This document shows positions 43,220 through 52,683 of a DNA stretch of 64,000 nucleotides, in pieces; the first letter of the stretch is position 1; each line of letters begins with the position of its first letter. The notes under the pieces are model-generated. The model made no database searches. It saw only the letters and a list, made by a program, of their open reading frames with translations, and had not been told where the DNA came from. The stretch is from NCBI RefSeq assembly GCF_000380245.2, contig NZ_HG428741.1, positions 3,411,613 to 3,475,612 of the forward strand. The letters run 5' to 3'. This DNA is from Bacillus massiliigorillae. GTDB taxonomy: Bacteria > Bacillota > Bacilli > Bacillales > DSM-1321. A program made the position numbers and the translations under genes.

Positions 43220-44230
43220 TTATACTTTTGAAAAGGTTCCTTTTGGGAATGTAATTCTTACCCTAGTATATACTTGCTCTTCAGACTCAATCGTTAGTAG
43301 TAAGCTCAGTTTATCACATAGTTTTTTACATAAATATAATCCAATACCTGTCGCATTATTGTTTGTTCTTCCTTTATTACCTGTAAATCCTTTTTCAAAG
43401 ACACGATTGATTTCACACTGAGGGATACCGATTCCATTATCCTCAACAATCAATTGAATGCCATTTCTTACATTCTCTGTATAGATTTTAACGATAGGAT
43501 TTTTCTCTGTTCGATACTTTACTGAATTAACGATAATTTGATTCAAAATAAATTCGATCCATTTACTGTCACAATACACTGTTTGATGTAAATCAGCTAG
43601 TTCAATATCAATATTATTCAAGATGAACATCTGCTTATTTTGAATAATAACATTATTAACGGAATCTAATAATGAAATTTCCTTGATTAAATAATCCTTC
43701 TCTATTTCTTCGCTTCGAGCATAAAACAATGCTTGTTCCACATACCTGTTAATCTGTTCTAGCTCTTGTAAAACAACTCGGGATGTATTCGTTTTATTGT
43801 TTTCTTCTAATATTTTAATAGAAGCTATCGGTGTTTTTACTTCATGTACCCATTGCTCAATATATTCTTTATACTCTTTACGTTGACTTTTAATGTGATT
43901 GATTTCTTCACGCATAGACTTACTCGCTTTTTTCAACAACAAATAATATGGCACTGCATCTGCATAAGGTGGCATGTCTATTACTTCACTAATAAGATAC
44001 TTCTTATCAAGCTGATCAGCCGCCTGTAAAATCGCTTCATAATATATTTTTCGCTTTCTGTATTCATAGGTAAAAAAGGTGATGAATATAAAAATCCATA
44101 CAATTGCAATTACTTTCATGGTATCGAATGTATTACCCACACTAAACAAAAAGACCATCAGTGTAATAAAGCATATCCCATGTAAAAAAAGCACGTGTAT
44201 TCTGTCCTTTATGTACTCTTTGAACCTCAT
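43220..44230 (-). CDS. BceS-type intramembrane-sensing histidine kinase
   Basis: 336 aa. Two N-terminal helices (about 12-31 and 37-54) with almost no extracellular loop, the mark of kinases that listen to an ABC permease. HisKA with His129 in QWVHEVKTPIAS; HATPase with DNGIGI and GIGLYLCKKL. Overlaps the regulator gene by 4 bp. Confidence 0.94.
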   Translation of the reverse strand: MRFKEYIKDRIHVLFLHGICFITLMVFLFSVGNTFDTMKVIAIVWIFIFITFFTYEYRKRKIYYEAILQAADQLDKKYLISEVIDMPPYADAVPYYLLLKKASKSMREEINHIKSQRKEYKEYIEQWVHEVKTPIASIKILEENNKTNTSRVVLQELEQINRYVEQALFYARSEEIEKDYLIKEISLLDSVNNVIIQNKQMFILNNIDIELADLHQTVYCDSKWIEFILNQIIVNSVKYRTEKNPIVKIYTENVRNGIQLIVEDNGIGIPQCEINRVFEKGFTGNKGRTNNNATGIGLYLCKKLCDKLSLLLTIESEEQVYTRVRITFPKGTFSKV

Positions 44231-44895
44231 ATGACGTAGCCTTGTCCCCTTTTCGTTTTAATAAACTCCTTTACACCGAGCTCTTCAATTTTATTCCGTA
44301 TTCTCGTAATATTTACTGTTAACGTATTATCATTTACAAATAAAGCACTATCCCATAAATGCTCCATAATATCCACCCTAGAAACAATTTTCCCTTGATG
44401 ATTTAAAAGATAATGCAATATTTTCAATTCATTCTTGGTCAGTTCAACAACATTCCCATTATGCTCAACTGTACTTGATAAAATGTTCAACTTGATTCCA
44501 TTATACTCAATCACATCCATAGCATTTTCACTTGGATACGCTCTCTTTAAAAGTGCATTAATTCTCGCTAATAAAATTTGTGTATTGTATGGCTTAGCTA
44601 TAAAATCATCGCCACCCAACGTAATACTCATGAGCTCATCCATATTCGTATTGCGACTCGTCACAAAAACTATCGGTACTTTTGAAAAATCACGTATTTC
44701 TGTACATATTTTATATCCATCCTCAAATGGTAAATTAATATCTAACAATATCAAATGTGGATGTCTTTCCTTTACTAAACTAGGTATTTGATCAAATTCC
44801 ATTGCCTTAATAACCGAATAACCATGCTGACTTAACATATAAGCAATCTCATTTTGTAGCTGCACATTATCTTCAACAATCATTATTTTAATCAT
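44227..44895 (-). CDS. BceR-type OmpR-family response regulator
   Basis: 222 aa. Receiver with EDN (8-10), Asp52 in LLDINLPFEDG and Lys in FIAKPYNT; winged helix ending KTKRGQGYVI. Activates the bceAB-like genes when peptide antibiotics are sensed. First gene of the regulatory pair. Confidence 0.94.
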   Translation of the reverse strand: MIKIMIVEDNVQLQNEIAYMLSQHGYSVIKAMEFDQIPSLVKERHPHLILLDINLPFEDGYKICTEIRDFSKVPIVFVTSRNTNMDELMSITLGGDDFIAKPYNTQILLARINALLKRAYPSENAMDVIEYNGIKLNILSSTVEHNGNVVELTKNELKILHYLLNHQGKIVSRVDIMEHLWDSALFVNDNTLTVNITRIRNKIEELGVKEFIKTKRGQGYVI

Positions 44896-45277
44896 ATTTT
44901 TATTCCCAACATTTTATTTACTTCTCAATTATTCATTTTATCTTTATTAGGTTTACATATAAAGAAGCATCTTCTCCAAATGTTTCACATCTAACTCTAT
45001 TTCTTCGTACCAATGTTTTAGATACAATGCAATGCATCATTCCGTATATAATCTCCATCATTTACCGTAATATATGGGAAATCTCTTATTTTTTCTAAAA
45101 CCTCAACCCCATCCATTTTAGGATAGGAACAGCTATATCAACAGCAGTCCTTTTTATTTGTCATGGATAAGTCATCCGAGAGTAATATAAAGGACTGTTC
45201 TGTGTATGGATAGTTTTAAATATATGTCTTTTAAGCTTGGAACTTCCTTGCGACACTATTGAGTTTAGAACTAATAA
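44896..45277. other. Intergenic region holding spoVR fragment C
   Basis: Contains the bceR promoter side, the spoVR fragment (44961-45086) and an inverted repeat CAGCAGTCCTTT/AAAGGACTGTTCTG (about 45139-45200) of unknown role. Confidence 0.5.
44961..45086 (-). pseudogene. spoVR: spoVR fragment C
   Basis: Aligned without large gaps to intact spoVR 59655-59775 (about residues 396-436): TTCACATCTAA, CTTCGTACCAATG, TCTCCATCATTTACCGTAATA in order. More diverged than the other fragments and disrupted in frame. Confidence 0.82.
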
Positions 45278-45823
45278 TTAAAATGATGGCGGAGTAACGG
45301 AGAATACAACCGTGACGTCTTCTTGACTTAAGTTTTCCCATTTGTGTTTCATAAAAGCAGGGATTTTAACGCTGTCCCCTTCTTCTAATTGGTAAATACT
45401 ATCCCCTAAGTAAAGCTGGACTGTTCCATTCAATACGAAGGCAATTTCTTCTCCTTTGTGGCCGATGGGTTCGTTAGAAGATGCGACACCTTGGGGTATT
45501 TTCATTACGACAGTTTCTAATTCGCCGCTGAAGTCTGGTGAAAGCAATTCATAAGTTAAATTATCCACGATCATTTTGCGGCGCTTTTGTTTTTTGACAA
45601 TCAAGTCTGAAGTTTCACGTTCTTCTAAAAAGAAATGAAAAATAGGTATGTCTAAAGCTCCCGCTAAAACTTTTAAAGTTTGTAAGGATGGATTGGCTAA
45701 GCCCCGTTCAATCTGACTTAACATCGAAGGGGTAATATCCGTTAAACGGGATAATTCGCGCAAACTATAACCTTTGTCTTTTCTAAACTTTTCTACTTTT
45801 TTTCCAACATCGAGAGATTCCAT
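45278..45823 (-). CDS. XRE-cupin regulator of the D-serine module
   Basis: 181 aa. N-terminal HTH (about 8-65; KGYSLRELSRLTDITPSMLSQ-type, ERGLANPSLQTL) and C-terminal cupin (about 105-178; EPIGHKGEEIAFVLNGT, EEGDSVKIPAFMKHKWEN). Such regulators respond to a small metabolite. Divergent from dsdA across 290 bp, so D-serine-dependent control is likely. Confidence 0.88.
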   Translation of the reverse strand: MESLDVGKKVEKFRKDKGYSLRELSRLTDITPSMLSQIERGLANPSLQTLKVLAGALDIPIFHFFLEERETSDLIVKKQKRRKMIVDNLTYELLSPDFSGELETVVMKIPQGVASSNEPIGHKGEEIAFVLNGTVQLYLGDSIYQLEEGDSVKIPAFMKHKWENLSQEDVTVVFSVTPPSF

Positions 45824-46113
45824 TTTGTAACTCCTGTTAAATTATATTTATTTTTGTTAAATCACACTTCACACCCAATAACAGCTATGCTATTATTACT
45901 TGTGTAATCATTCACATTTTTTCGGTGGTCTGCCTACATTTAAAATAATCATAGCTGATGACTTTATTTTTCACCAAAATGAAAGGGCCTTTAAGTGTTA
46001 AATTAGATTTACCACTATTATAACTAGTAGTGTAATAAATCAAAAGGCTTCCAAGGTGATTCTGCCAAAGATTGAGCTTGAATGAAAAATGCAGCTAGAG
46101 GAGTTAGAGAATT

Positions 46114-47406
46114 ATGATAAAGATGGATAACTTTTTAGAACAATTACAGAACTATCAAGAAGTTTGCTGGAAAAATCCCAAATTAGGTCAAGCTGGTGAG
46201 AACCTGTTTGATTTAGAGGATATTCAAGACGCATCAGAGCGTTTGGAGCGTTTTGCGACATACATCGCCACTGTTTTTCCGGAAACACAAAAAACTAACG
46301 GCATCATCGAATCAGAATTAACGGAAATCCCCCACATGTTGGCAGCCATCGAAAAATTCGACCAAATCGAAACTAACGGCCGTTTGTATTTGAAACGGGA
46401 CAGTGATTTGCCGATTTCTGGTTCCATCAAAGCTCGGGGCGGAATCTACGAAGTGTTGAAATTAGCGGAAACGATTGCTTTAGAATCTGGCAAACTAAAA
46501 GTAACTGATGATTACGCCAAATTAGCGGAGCCGGAATTTGTTGAGTTATTTTCACAATACGGTATTGCTGTAGGTTCCACAGGTAATCTAGGCTTGAGTA
46601 TCGGGATCATGGGAGCGAAATTAGGTTTTCACACTACTGTCCACATGTCAGAAGACGCGAAACAATGGAAAAAAGATTTATTGCGTTCAAAAGGCGTAAC
46701 CGTAGTGGAACATCAGGGAGATTTCAGCCTAGCAGTAGAGGCTGGACGTGCCGAAGCGGAAAAAGATCCAATGTGTCATTTTGTCGATGACGAAGCTTCT
46801 CGTGATTTATTTTTAGGCTATGCGGTGGCGGCATTCCGTTTGCAAAAACAATTTACTGCGCAAAAAATCGAAGTCTCAGAAGAAAATCCATTGTTTGTGT
46901 ACCTTCCTTGCGGCGTTGGTGGTAGCCCTGGCGGTGTAGCCTTTGGTTTAAAAACTTTATTTGGCGACAACGTCCATATTATTTTCGTAGAGCCGACTCA
47001 CTCTCCTTGTATGTTATTAGGCTTATACACGCAATTACATGATGACATTTCTGTAAACGATATCGGCATCGACGGAAAAACCGCTGCTGACGGATTAGCA
47101 GTTGGCCGCCCTTCTCGTTTAGTCGGCAAAGTGATCGAACCGTTAATGTATGCCGAAACAACATTCCAAGATGATCGTTTATATCAATACTTAGCGATGT
47201 TAGTGGATAGTGAAAAGATTTATGTGGAACCTTCCGCAGCGTCTGGATTTACTTCTCTTGCGGATTTGAATCGTCATTTAGCCGAAACAGAACCATTTAT
47301 GAAAACGGGTACTCATATCGTCTGGGCAACTGGAGGAAATATGGTGCCAAAAGATGAAATGGCTACTTATTATCAAAAAGGTAAAGACCTTTTAGCGCAA
47401 GCTTAA
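46114..47406 (+). CDS. dsdA: D-serine ammonia-lyase
   Basis: 430 aa (E. coli 442). PLP enzyme converting D-serine to pyruvate and NH3. The Schiff-base Lys106 lies in SGSIKARGGIYEVL, and the phosphate loop is GSTGNLGLSIG. GAGGAG is 10 nt before the ATG. Codons and GC content are visibly richer in G/C than the flanks, suggesting transfer from another Bacillota lineage. Followed 14 bp later by a GntP-type permease. Confidence 0.96.
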   Translation: MIKMDNFLEQLQNYQEVCWKNPKLGQAGENLFDLEDIQDASERLERFATYIATVFPETQKTNGIIESELTEIPHMLAAIEKFDQIETNGRLYLKRDSDLPISGSIKARGGIYEVLKLAETIALESGKLKVTDDYAKLAEPEFVELFSQYGIAVGSTGNLGLSIGIMGAKLGFHTTVHMSEDAKQWKKDLLRSKGVTVVEHQGDFSLAVEAGRAEAEKDPMCHFVDDEASRDLFLGYAVAAFRLQKQFTAQKIEVSEENPLFVYLPCGVGGSPGGVAFGLKTLFGDNVHIIFVEPTHSPCMLLGLYTQLHDDISVNDIGIDGKTAADGLAVGRPSRLVGKVIEPLMYAETTFQDDRLYQYLAMLVDSEKIYVEPSAASGFTSLADLNRHLAETEPFMKTGTHIVWATGGNMVPKDEMATYYQKGKDLLAQA

Positions 47407-47420
47407 GGTGAGGTAAAGAT

Positions 47421-48746
47421 ATGGTAGCTATCACGTTAGTTGTTAGTATTTTATTATTGATTTTTTTAAGTATCAAAATTAAATTGCATCCTTTTTTCGC
47501 TTTACTAAGTGTAGCATTAGTCTATGGTTTATTGTCTCGCTTAGATTTACTAGAGATCATGACCATTATCAAAGAAGCAATGGGTTCGGCGGTGGTAGAT
47601 TTAGGCTTGATCGTATTGATTGGAACTGTGACCGGAGGCTTATTGGAAGCTAGCGGCGCCACAGATGTAATTGCCAAGAAAATCGTCAAGATCACTGGGC
47701 CAAAGTTATCGCCTATCGGTCTAGCCATCACTGGCTTTATCGTATCGATCCCGGTTTTTTGTTCTTCTACGTTTATTTTGCTAGCGCCTTTAGCAAAAAA
47801 AATCAGTAAAGAAGCCAAAGTCGATTTTATGGTAATGATTATCGCCTTAAGCTTAGGCTGTTTGGTTCCGACAACCTTTATGCCGCCAGCGCCAGGACCA
47901 TTATCAGCCATAAATGTGCTGGAATTGGATATCGGGAAAGTAATGTTCGTGTCGTTGCTTTTTTTCATTCCATTATTAATTACCATCTACTTATGTGCCC
48001 GCTGGTTAGGAAAAAAATATCCTTATCCTAAAACGTTAAACGAAATTGACGCACAGGAAAATGCAAGTAAAATTCCATTTTGGGCTGCCATCGCACCGAT
48101 TTTATTACCAGTACTATTGATTTTAACAAAAACTTTCTTGTTAGATCAGCTAACTACAGATTCAGTGCCGTACATGATTTTAGCTAGTTTAGGCACAACT
48201 GAAATCGCTTTAGCTGTGGGAATGCTGATAGCCTTAATCTTGTGTTGGAAAAAACAAAAAGATGCGACAATCTGGCAATTTGATGGGATTGTTGGTAATT
48301 CGTTACGAACAGGAGCACAAATTTTAATGATCATTTGCGCCGGTAGCGCGTTTGGCGCCATCTTGCAAGCGACGGAGCTTAAAGATGTCTTGGCTAAATT
48401 AATGGTGGGCTCTTCTTTAGGCTTATTAACACCTTTCTTGATCGGCGTTTTATTTAGAACTGCCATCGGCTCTATCACCGTTTCGTTATTGACTGCGACT
48501 TTGATCATCGCTCCAGTGATTCCTGCCATGGGCTACGATAGCACCTTGGGCACGATGCTGATCTTTCTGGCGTGCGCGTCTGGTTCCTTTATGGTCTTCC
48601 ACGGAAACGACGATATGTTCTGGTCAGTGGTGACTGCCTCCGATCTTGAATCAAAATACGCCTACAAAGTTTTACCTATCACCAGCGTTATCGTTTCTCT
48701 CGTAGCTTTCACCATTGTAATGTTGTTATCTTTTGTTTTACTATAA
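47421..48746 (+). CDS. dsdX: GntP-family permease, probable D-serine transporter
   Basis: 441 aa, about 12 helices, typical GntP family (LIVLIGTVTGGLLEASGATDVI, GCLVPTTFMPPAPGPLSA, SGSFMVFHGNDDMFWSV). E. coli DsdX belongs to the same family. Position behind dsdA supports D-serine uptake; gluconate is the main alternative. Shares the unusual base composition of dsdA. Confidence 0.85.
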   Translation: MVAITLVVSILLLIFLSIKIKLHPFFALLSVALVYGLLSRLDLLEIMTIIKEAMGSAVVDLGLIVLIGTVTGGLLEASGATDVIAKKIVKITGPKLSPIGLAITGFIVSIPVFCSSTFILLAPLAKKISKEAKVDFMVMIIALSLGCLVPTTFMPPAPGPLSAINVLELDIGKVMFVSLLFFIPLLITIYLCARWLGKKYPYPKTLNEIDAQENASKIPFWAAIAPILLPVLLILTKTFLLDQLTTDSVPYMILASLGTTEIALAVGMLIALILCWKKQKDATIWQFDGIVGNSLRTGAQILMIICAGSAFGAILQATELKDVLAKLMVGSSLGLLTPFLIGVLFRTAIGSITVSLLTATLIIAPVIPAMGYDSTLGTMLIFLACASGSFMVFHGNDDMFWSVVTASDLESKYAYKVLPITSVIVSLVAFTIVMLLSFVLL

Positions 48747-48795
48747 ACTAGAAATAAGTTAAAAAAATGCAAAGAATATACTTAATGAGAAAAAA

Positions 48796-48847
48796 TTAAA
48801 CCTGATCCGTCGATTTCTGAAATAGACTCTTTGAACGAAATCATTAA
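48796..48847. repeat. 54-bp repeat R, copy 2
   Basis: See copy 1 at 39999-40052. This copy keeps an open minus-strand frame (NDFVQRVYFRNRRIRF) that has a stop in copy 1. It is 178 bp from spoVR fragment D. Confidence 0.75.
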
Positions 48848-49024
48848 TAACAAATAATCAATCTAAATAGATACAAAAGAGATGCAAAGGCAATATACGA
48901 CCTTTGCTTCTCTTTTTGATAATCATATCATGTACTTTATTTATAATTGTCTTTTAAATAAACATAAATTATTACAAAATAAAGTCAAAATCCCAACAAA
49001 CAGCTTAGCATATAGTGATCCTTA

Positions 49025-49680
49025 TACAATATGAAATTACAAATACTTCTTATAAATCCCCTTACTATCATACGTATACAAAATTGGCTTTTCCTCCACC
49101 TTCGTCTCCAAATGAACCCTACGTCCCTCCCCAAAGCTGATAAATATAAGGAAGAACCTTCTCTAAATATTTAACATCTAACTCAATGCCTTCACACCAA
49201 TGCTTTAAATACAACTCACCGTTTCGTAAATAGTCACCATCATTAACCGTAATGTACGGGAATCCACCATTTACTCGCATATTGACGAGCTGATCTCGCA
49301 CACCTTTCCACTCTTTATCGACAATCTTATAATCTTTGCCTTGCTTCTGGAACAAATACATGTCTTCCCTCATCACAAGGTCTTTCGTTAAATAATTACG
49401 TATGAAGGAAATATCTGATTCGACTTCTCTCACTTCAAACATTTGCTCTCGACCTGAGTTTGGTTTCACACCACGACGGACCATTTCATCTGTTGGATTA
49501 TTATAACGTTCTTCAATATCCTCAAAAATTTTCAAACCTAAGTAATACGGATTAATTCCTGTACGAGATGGCTGCACAACACCTGCGTTTAGCTTCGCAA
49601 ATTCTAGAGACTCGCTTGATGTTAAGTCCATTTCTCTTAGAATTCGTTGATGCCAATAAGATGCCCAGCCTTCCTTCTCC
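49025..49680 (-). pseudogene. spoVR: spoVR fragment D (largest)
   Basis: Covers about residues 258-469 of SpoVR, i.e. the C-terminal 45 percent to the natural end. Within it 170 codons are open (MDLTSSESLEFAKLNAGVVQ to YIYQLWGGT), then a small indel (CCTACGTCCCT for CCTCGA) shifts the frame of the last 30 codons. It ends abruptly at 49680 within the sequence WHQRILREMD-upstream region. No start signal, so it is a pseudogene. Confidence 0.9.
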
Positions 49681-50010
49681 TAAGGATCTTATGTAAAAGC
49701 CTGATATATCAATAATCAGGCTTTCAGAACATATCAAGATTCAATTAATTACTCCTCAAACCTACACTACTCTTTATTGAGCTATTGCATCTAATAGTTT
49801 AAGTGTAAAACCTCACAAACTTGCCGCAGTTTGTCTCCACAATCTCTATCCTATTTCATAATAAAGTTGTTTGTCGTCAAATTAAAAAAACATTTCACTC
49901 TTAAATTCCCTAACTTTTATTAATAAATTGTCCATATTCATTACGTACTTCTCTCAATACTTTTTAATAAAATTTCTATTTAAGTACAAAAATTTTATTA
50001 AGGAGAATGA
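49681..50010. other. Intergenic region before the first secreted paralogue
   Basis: Includes the motif AAGCCTGATATATC...GATAATCAGGCTT (hairpin 49691-49724) and a partial B. cereus-type repeat (ATTGCATCTAATAGTTTAAG near 49785). Promoter of the secreted-protein gene is expected. No gene. Confidence 0.5.
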
Positions 50011-50721
50011 ATGAACAAGAAATACATCTTTTTACTACCTTTACTGTTAATAATTACACTTTCTTCAGATTCTTCTGCTACGTACAACAAAAACAAACAA
50101 ATAAAGATTCTCGAACAATCTGCATTTCAAATAATTGAAAAACACTACCTATTAAATTTATTTAGTAATCCAAGGTTTAGTATTGATAATAGAACTATCT
50201 ATATAGAATTAGACATAGATAGAAAAATTTCAAATATGGCTACCATTGAGCAATTTATGAATTTTAAAATGTTTACCCAAAAACTTCGTGTCATTCTTAA
50301 TAATCATTCCAATAAAAAAGCTAATTTCCTAAGCAGAAAAGATGTAATTATTTACGGGAAATTTGATGAAAACACTTTTGTATATGATAGTATATTACCC
50401 AATAAAAATTTAATCTTATCCTATGAAAGCTACTTTTCAATAAATAAAAAAATCATTTTTTCATCTTCTGAGTTTAAACGAGTAACTAACCAACACATTT
50501 CAAATACTTCTATTGAAAAAGTTAATGGCTATGATGATATAGACGTACACCGATACGCTCGAAGACTATTTACTCTTATAACTAAGAATGGAAAGTATTA
50601 TAATCCAGACCAAGATGATCCGTTAATTGTGGAAGCGACTTGCGATAAATTTAATTTAACTGCTGAGGAGCTTGCTGACATTGATAACAAATATTATTTA
50701 TTTCCTACCTTTCCCTACTGA
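50011..50721 (+). CDS. Secreted protein of unknown family, paralogue 1
   Basis: 236 aa with a signal peptide (about 1-23). It shares its overall pattern with the protein at 52684: TIYIEL / TIEINLEL, TIEQFMNF / TINQFAVF, PNKNLILSY / PNKKLVHY, INKK, YARRLFTLIT / YADNKFRLIT, GKYY, and an end of TAEELADI / THEEFHDI. It is thus a divergent paralogue. One Cys only. AAGGAG precedes the ATG by 8 nt. No known domain; similar C-termini (KFxLTxEEL..I) occur in B. cereus-group secreted proteins as I recall. Confidence 0.75.
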   Translation: MNKKYIFLLPLLLIITLSSDSSATYNKNKQIKILEQSAFQIIEKHYLLNLFSNPRFSIDNRTIYIELDIDRKISNMATIEQFMNFKMFTQKLRVILNNHSNKKANFLSRKDVIIYGKFDENTFVYDSILPNKNLILSYESYFSINKKIIFSSSEFKRVTNQHISNTSIEKVNGYDDIDVHRYARRLFTLITKNGKYYNPDQDDPLIVEATCDKFNLTAEELADIDNKYYLFPTFPY

Positions 50722-50740
50722 AGAGTAGGGTTTTATTTTT
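50711..50740 (+). terminator. Terminator overlapping the stop codon of paralogue 1
   Basis: CCCTACT/AGTAGGG stem (50713-50719 and 50724-50730) followed by TTTTATTTTTT. The stop codon lies within the hairpin. Confidence 0.8.
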
Positions 50741-50784
50741 TATAATTAACCTTGTATTTTCTAGGAGTTTTTTTCTAAAACGCT

Positions 50785-50880
50785 AATTCCACTAAAATGC
50801 CCCGTTAGCTGCATAAGAAAAAGCTGTCTAAATGACAGCCCTGATCTTCTACGAATGCACCCGTTAGTTTAAGTAAGTTT
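50785..50880. repeat. B. cereus-type interspersed repeat, copy 1
   Basis: Contains CCCCGTTAGCTGCATAAGAAAAAGCTGTC, the hairpin GCTGTC/GACAGC, and GCACCCGTTAGTTTAAG at the end; the same elements recur at 51955-52040 and 56755-56836. About 80 bp. Confidence 0.7.
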
Positions 50881-50906
50881 ATTCACAAGTAAACATTTAT
50901 ATTTAG

Positions 50907-51398
50907 CTAAGAAATATCAATGTTTGCTTCTCTAAATGCTTTTATATATAAATCATCTGACAATAGTATTTCACTACCAAACAATTGCTTTCTAATTATC
51001 TTAAAAAGTTCATTATTGATATTTGGAAAAGTGTTCTCAAAACCATCTCTTTTATCTAATAGCATTAAAAAATATATAATAACTTTATTAATATGAGGTA
51101 ATTGTTCCTCTATATTCGACGAGTATTTCAAAAATTCTTCGATATACTTATCAAAATGATGACTCTTATTTATATCAAACTTTCCAGTACAAAAAGGAAA
51201 TCCACACTCTAATTCCCATTCTTCTAGTAACCCAAAAAATGCTATAAGTGAACCTGCTCTATATCTTATATCATTATCATTAAAATGTTTATAAAAAGGA
51301 TATAGAAGCTCTCCACACCAACCCAAGTCTATCATCCCAGAATCTTCTTTAATATATTCTTGTAATAAATCGTAAACTTCGTTAAATGACTTTTCCAT
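50907..51398 (-). CDS. Uncharacterised acidic cytoplasmic protein
   Basis: 163 aa, rich in Phe, Leu, Glu and Ile, largely helical by pattern (MEKSFNEVYDLLQEYIKED; ECGFPFCTGKFDINKSHH). It has no signal peptide. The size, acidity and place among small secreted and membrane genes resemble immunity-type proteins of toxin systems, but I cannot name a family and no toxin gene is beside it. GAAAGGGG precedes the ATG on the minus strand. Confidence 0.65.
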   Translation of the reverse strand: MEKSFNEVYDLLQEYIKEDSGMIDLGWCGELLYPFYKHFNDNDIRYRAGSLIAFFGLLEEWELECGFPFCTGKFDINKSHHFDKYIEEFLKYSSNIEEQLPHINKVIIYFLMLLDKRDGFENTFPNINNELFKIIRKQLFGSEILLSDDLYIKAFREANIDIS

Positions 51399-51516
51399 TT
51401 TATCACCCCTTTCAACATTACAAGAATGATTTTTTTAATTCCACTAGCCTGCCCCGTTTGTAGCAACTAACGTAAATAAAAGAAAAGTATCTAGTTGCCG
51501 TACTTTCCTTCTTCAT

Positions 51517-51867
51517 TTAATGCCCAATACTCATCGCAATTACAAACAACGACCACGCTGATACGGGTATCGATAATATTACGGACAAAGTATATATAAC
51601 CTTCACGCTATTGTCTTTAGTATCTTTCTTAGTGGCAGAAACAGCTATAAGTATGTACATAACCACAAAGAAGAACCAACTCAAGTAAGTTGACCACTCC
51701 AATGCCTCAGGACTACCCAAACCTGTTTTATCAAACATAGGCATATAAGCAACGTCTTGAGCACCCACCCCTAAAAGTGAAGCTACGACAAACAATATAC
51801 ATACAAACGTTATTCGCCCCCCCCATAAACACCATCCCTTTTGCTTCATCTTCGTACATATTTTCAT
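51517..51867 (-). CDS. Small membrane protein behind the shared palindrome
   Basis: 116 aa with three helices (about 18-36, 60-78 and 88-112). No family recognised. The ribosome site before the first ATG is weak; Met6 or Met8 could be the start. The 16-bp palindrome at 51899-51914 covers its probable -10 region (TTGTGT, 18 nt, TAATAT), so it may belong to the same regulon as the XRE gene at 6403. Confidence 0.6.
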   Translation of the reverse strand: MKICTKMKQKGWCLWGGRITFVCILFVVASLLGVGAQDVAYMPMFDKTGLGSPEALEWSTYLSWFFFVVMYILIAVSATKKDTKDNSVKVIYTLSVILSIPVSAWSLFVIAMSIGH

Positions 51868-51898
51868 TTAAATTAATGCTCTTATCCCTTCACTCTAC

Positions 51899-51914
51899 AG
51901 TGTAATATTACACT
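51899..51914. promoter_or_regulatory. 16-bp palindrome, second copy
   Basis: AGTGTAATATTACACT, identical to 6358-6373, placed 31 bp before the start of the small membrane protein gene on the minus strand. Confidence 0.5.
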
Positions 51915-51954
51915 AATTATAGATTTTTACACAATTTCGTAAATACTCCTTATG

Positions 51955-52040
51955 TAACTAACCTGCTCCGTTTGTTGCATAAGAAAAAGAGCTGACAAAA
52001 ATCAACTCTGAACCCAAGCTATTGCACCTGTTAGCGAAAC
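51955..52040. repeat. B. cereus-type interspersed repeat, copy 2
   Basis: CTAACCTGCTCCGTTTGTTGCATAAGAAAAAGAGCTGAC, then TCAACTCTGAACCCAAGCTATTGCACCTGTTAGCG. Same outline as copies 1 and 3. Confidence 0.7.
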
Positions 52041-52049
52041 AACCTAATT

Positions 52050-52472
52050 TCATTTAACACTAAAGTATGGTCCACACCATCCAGCTTCGTGTGTTTGTAT
52101 GTAAGTCCAGTTAAATCCTTTATCTACAATATAAATATCTTGTTCATTTATGAGGTCATCAGTATTAAACATAGAGGCATTCTCAAGAAAAAGAGCATAA
52201 TCCGAATGTTGATAAAACACATAACAATTATTCTTTGTCTGATTATTGAATGCGGCTTCAGCTTTTTCTTCCCCTAAACAATCCTTCTTCTCATAACTAA
52301 ACAAGTGCCATAAATAGCCACCCGTATCAAATAGATAAATTCATTTCTTATCTTTATCACTTAAATGACTAGCAAAAATATTTCCCCATTGCTTTCGTAA
52401 ATAAGGTCCCCATTTTGGAATTTCAGTTATCTTTATTTTTTTGGTTTTAAGTCTATCATATAGATCATTCAT
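52050..52472 (-). pseudogene. DUF4275 gene with one in-frame stop
   Basis: From an ATG at 52472 the frame encodes 43 residues (MNDLYDRLKTKKIKITEIPK ... SHLSDKDKK), then TGA (52343-52341), then continues in the same frame (IYLFDTGGYLWHLFSYEKKD) to a stop at 52050, 141 codons in all. The two parts together match DUF4275 proteins of bacilli (CYVFYQHSDYALFLENAS, WTYIQTHEAGWCGPYF). A single nonsense change thus inactivates an otherwise intact gene; sequencing error is the alternative. Confidence 0.85.
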
Positions 52473-52683
52473 TTTTCATTCTCTCTCTTCCTAAATAAAG
52501 TTAAATTCGCCATAATATACGAAAGCCCTTCTTCAACTAAACTGCTCCGATAGTTGCATAAGAAAGGAGAAACTCATTTACTCTTTTGTTTCCTATCGAG
52601 TTCATTTAACACTCCTACTTTTCACACATTTTTATCAATTTTTTTTCATAAGCTGTTTTCCTGAGGAGGAAAAGAGGATTAAA

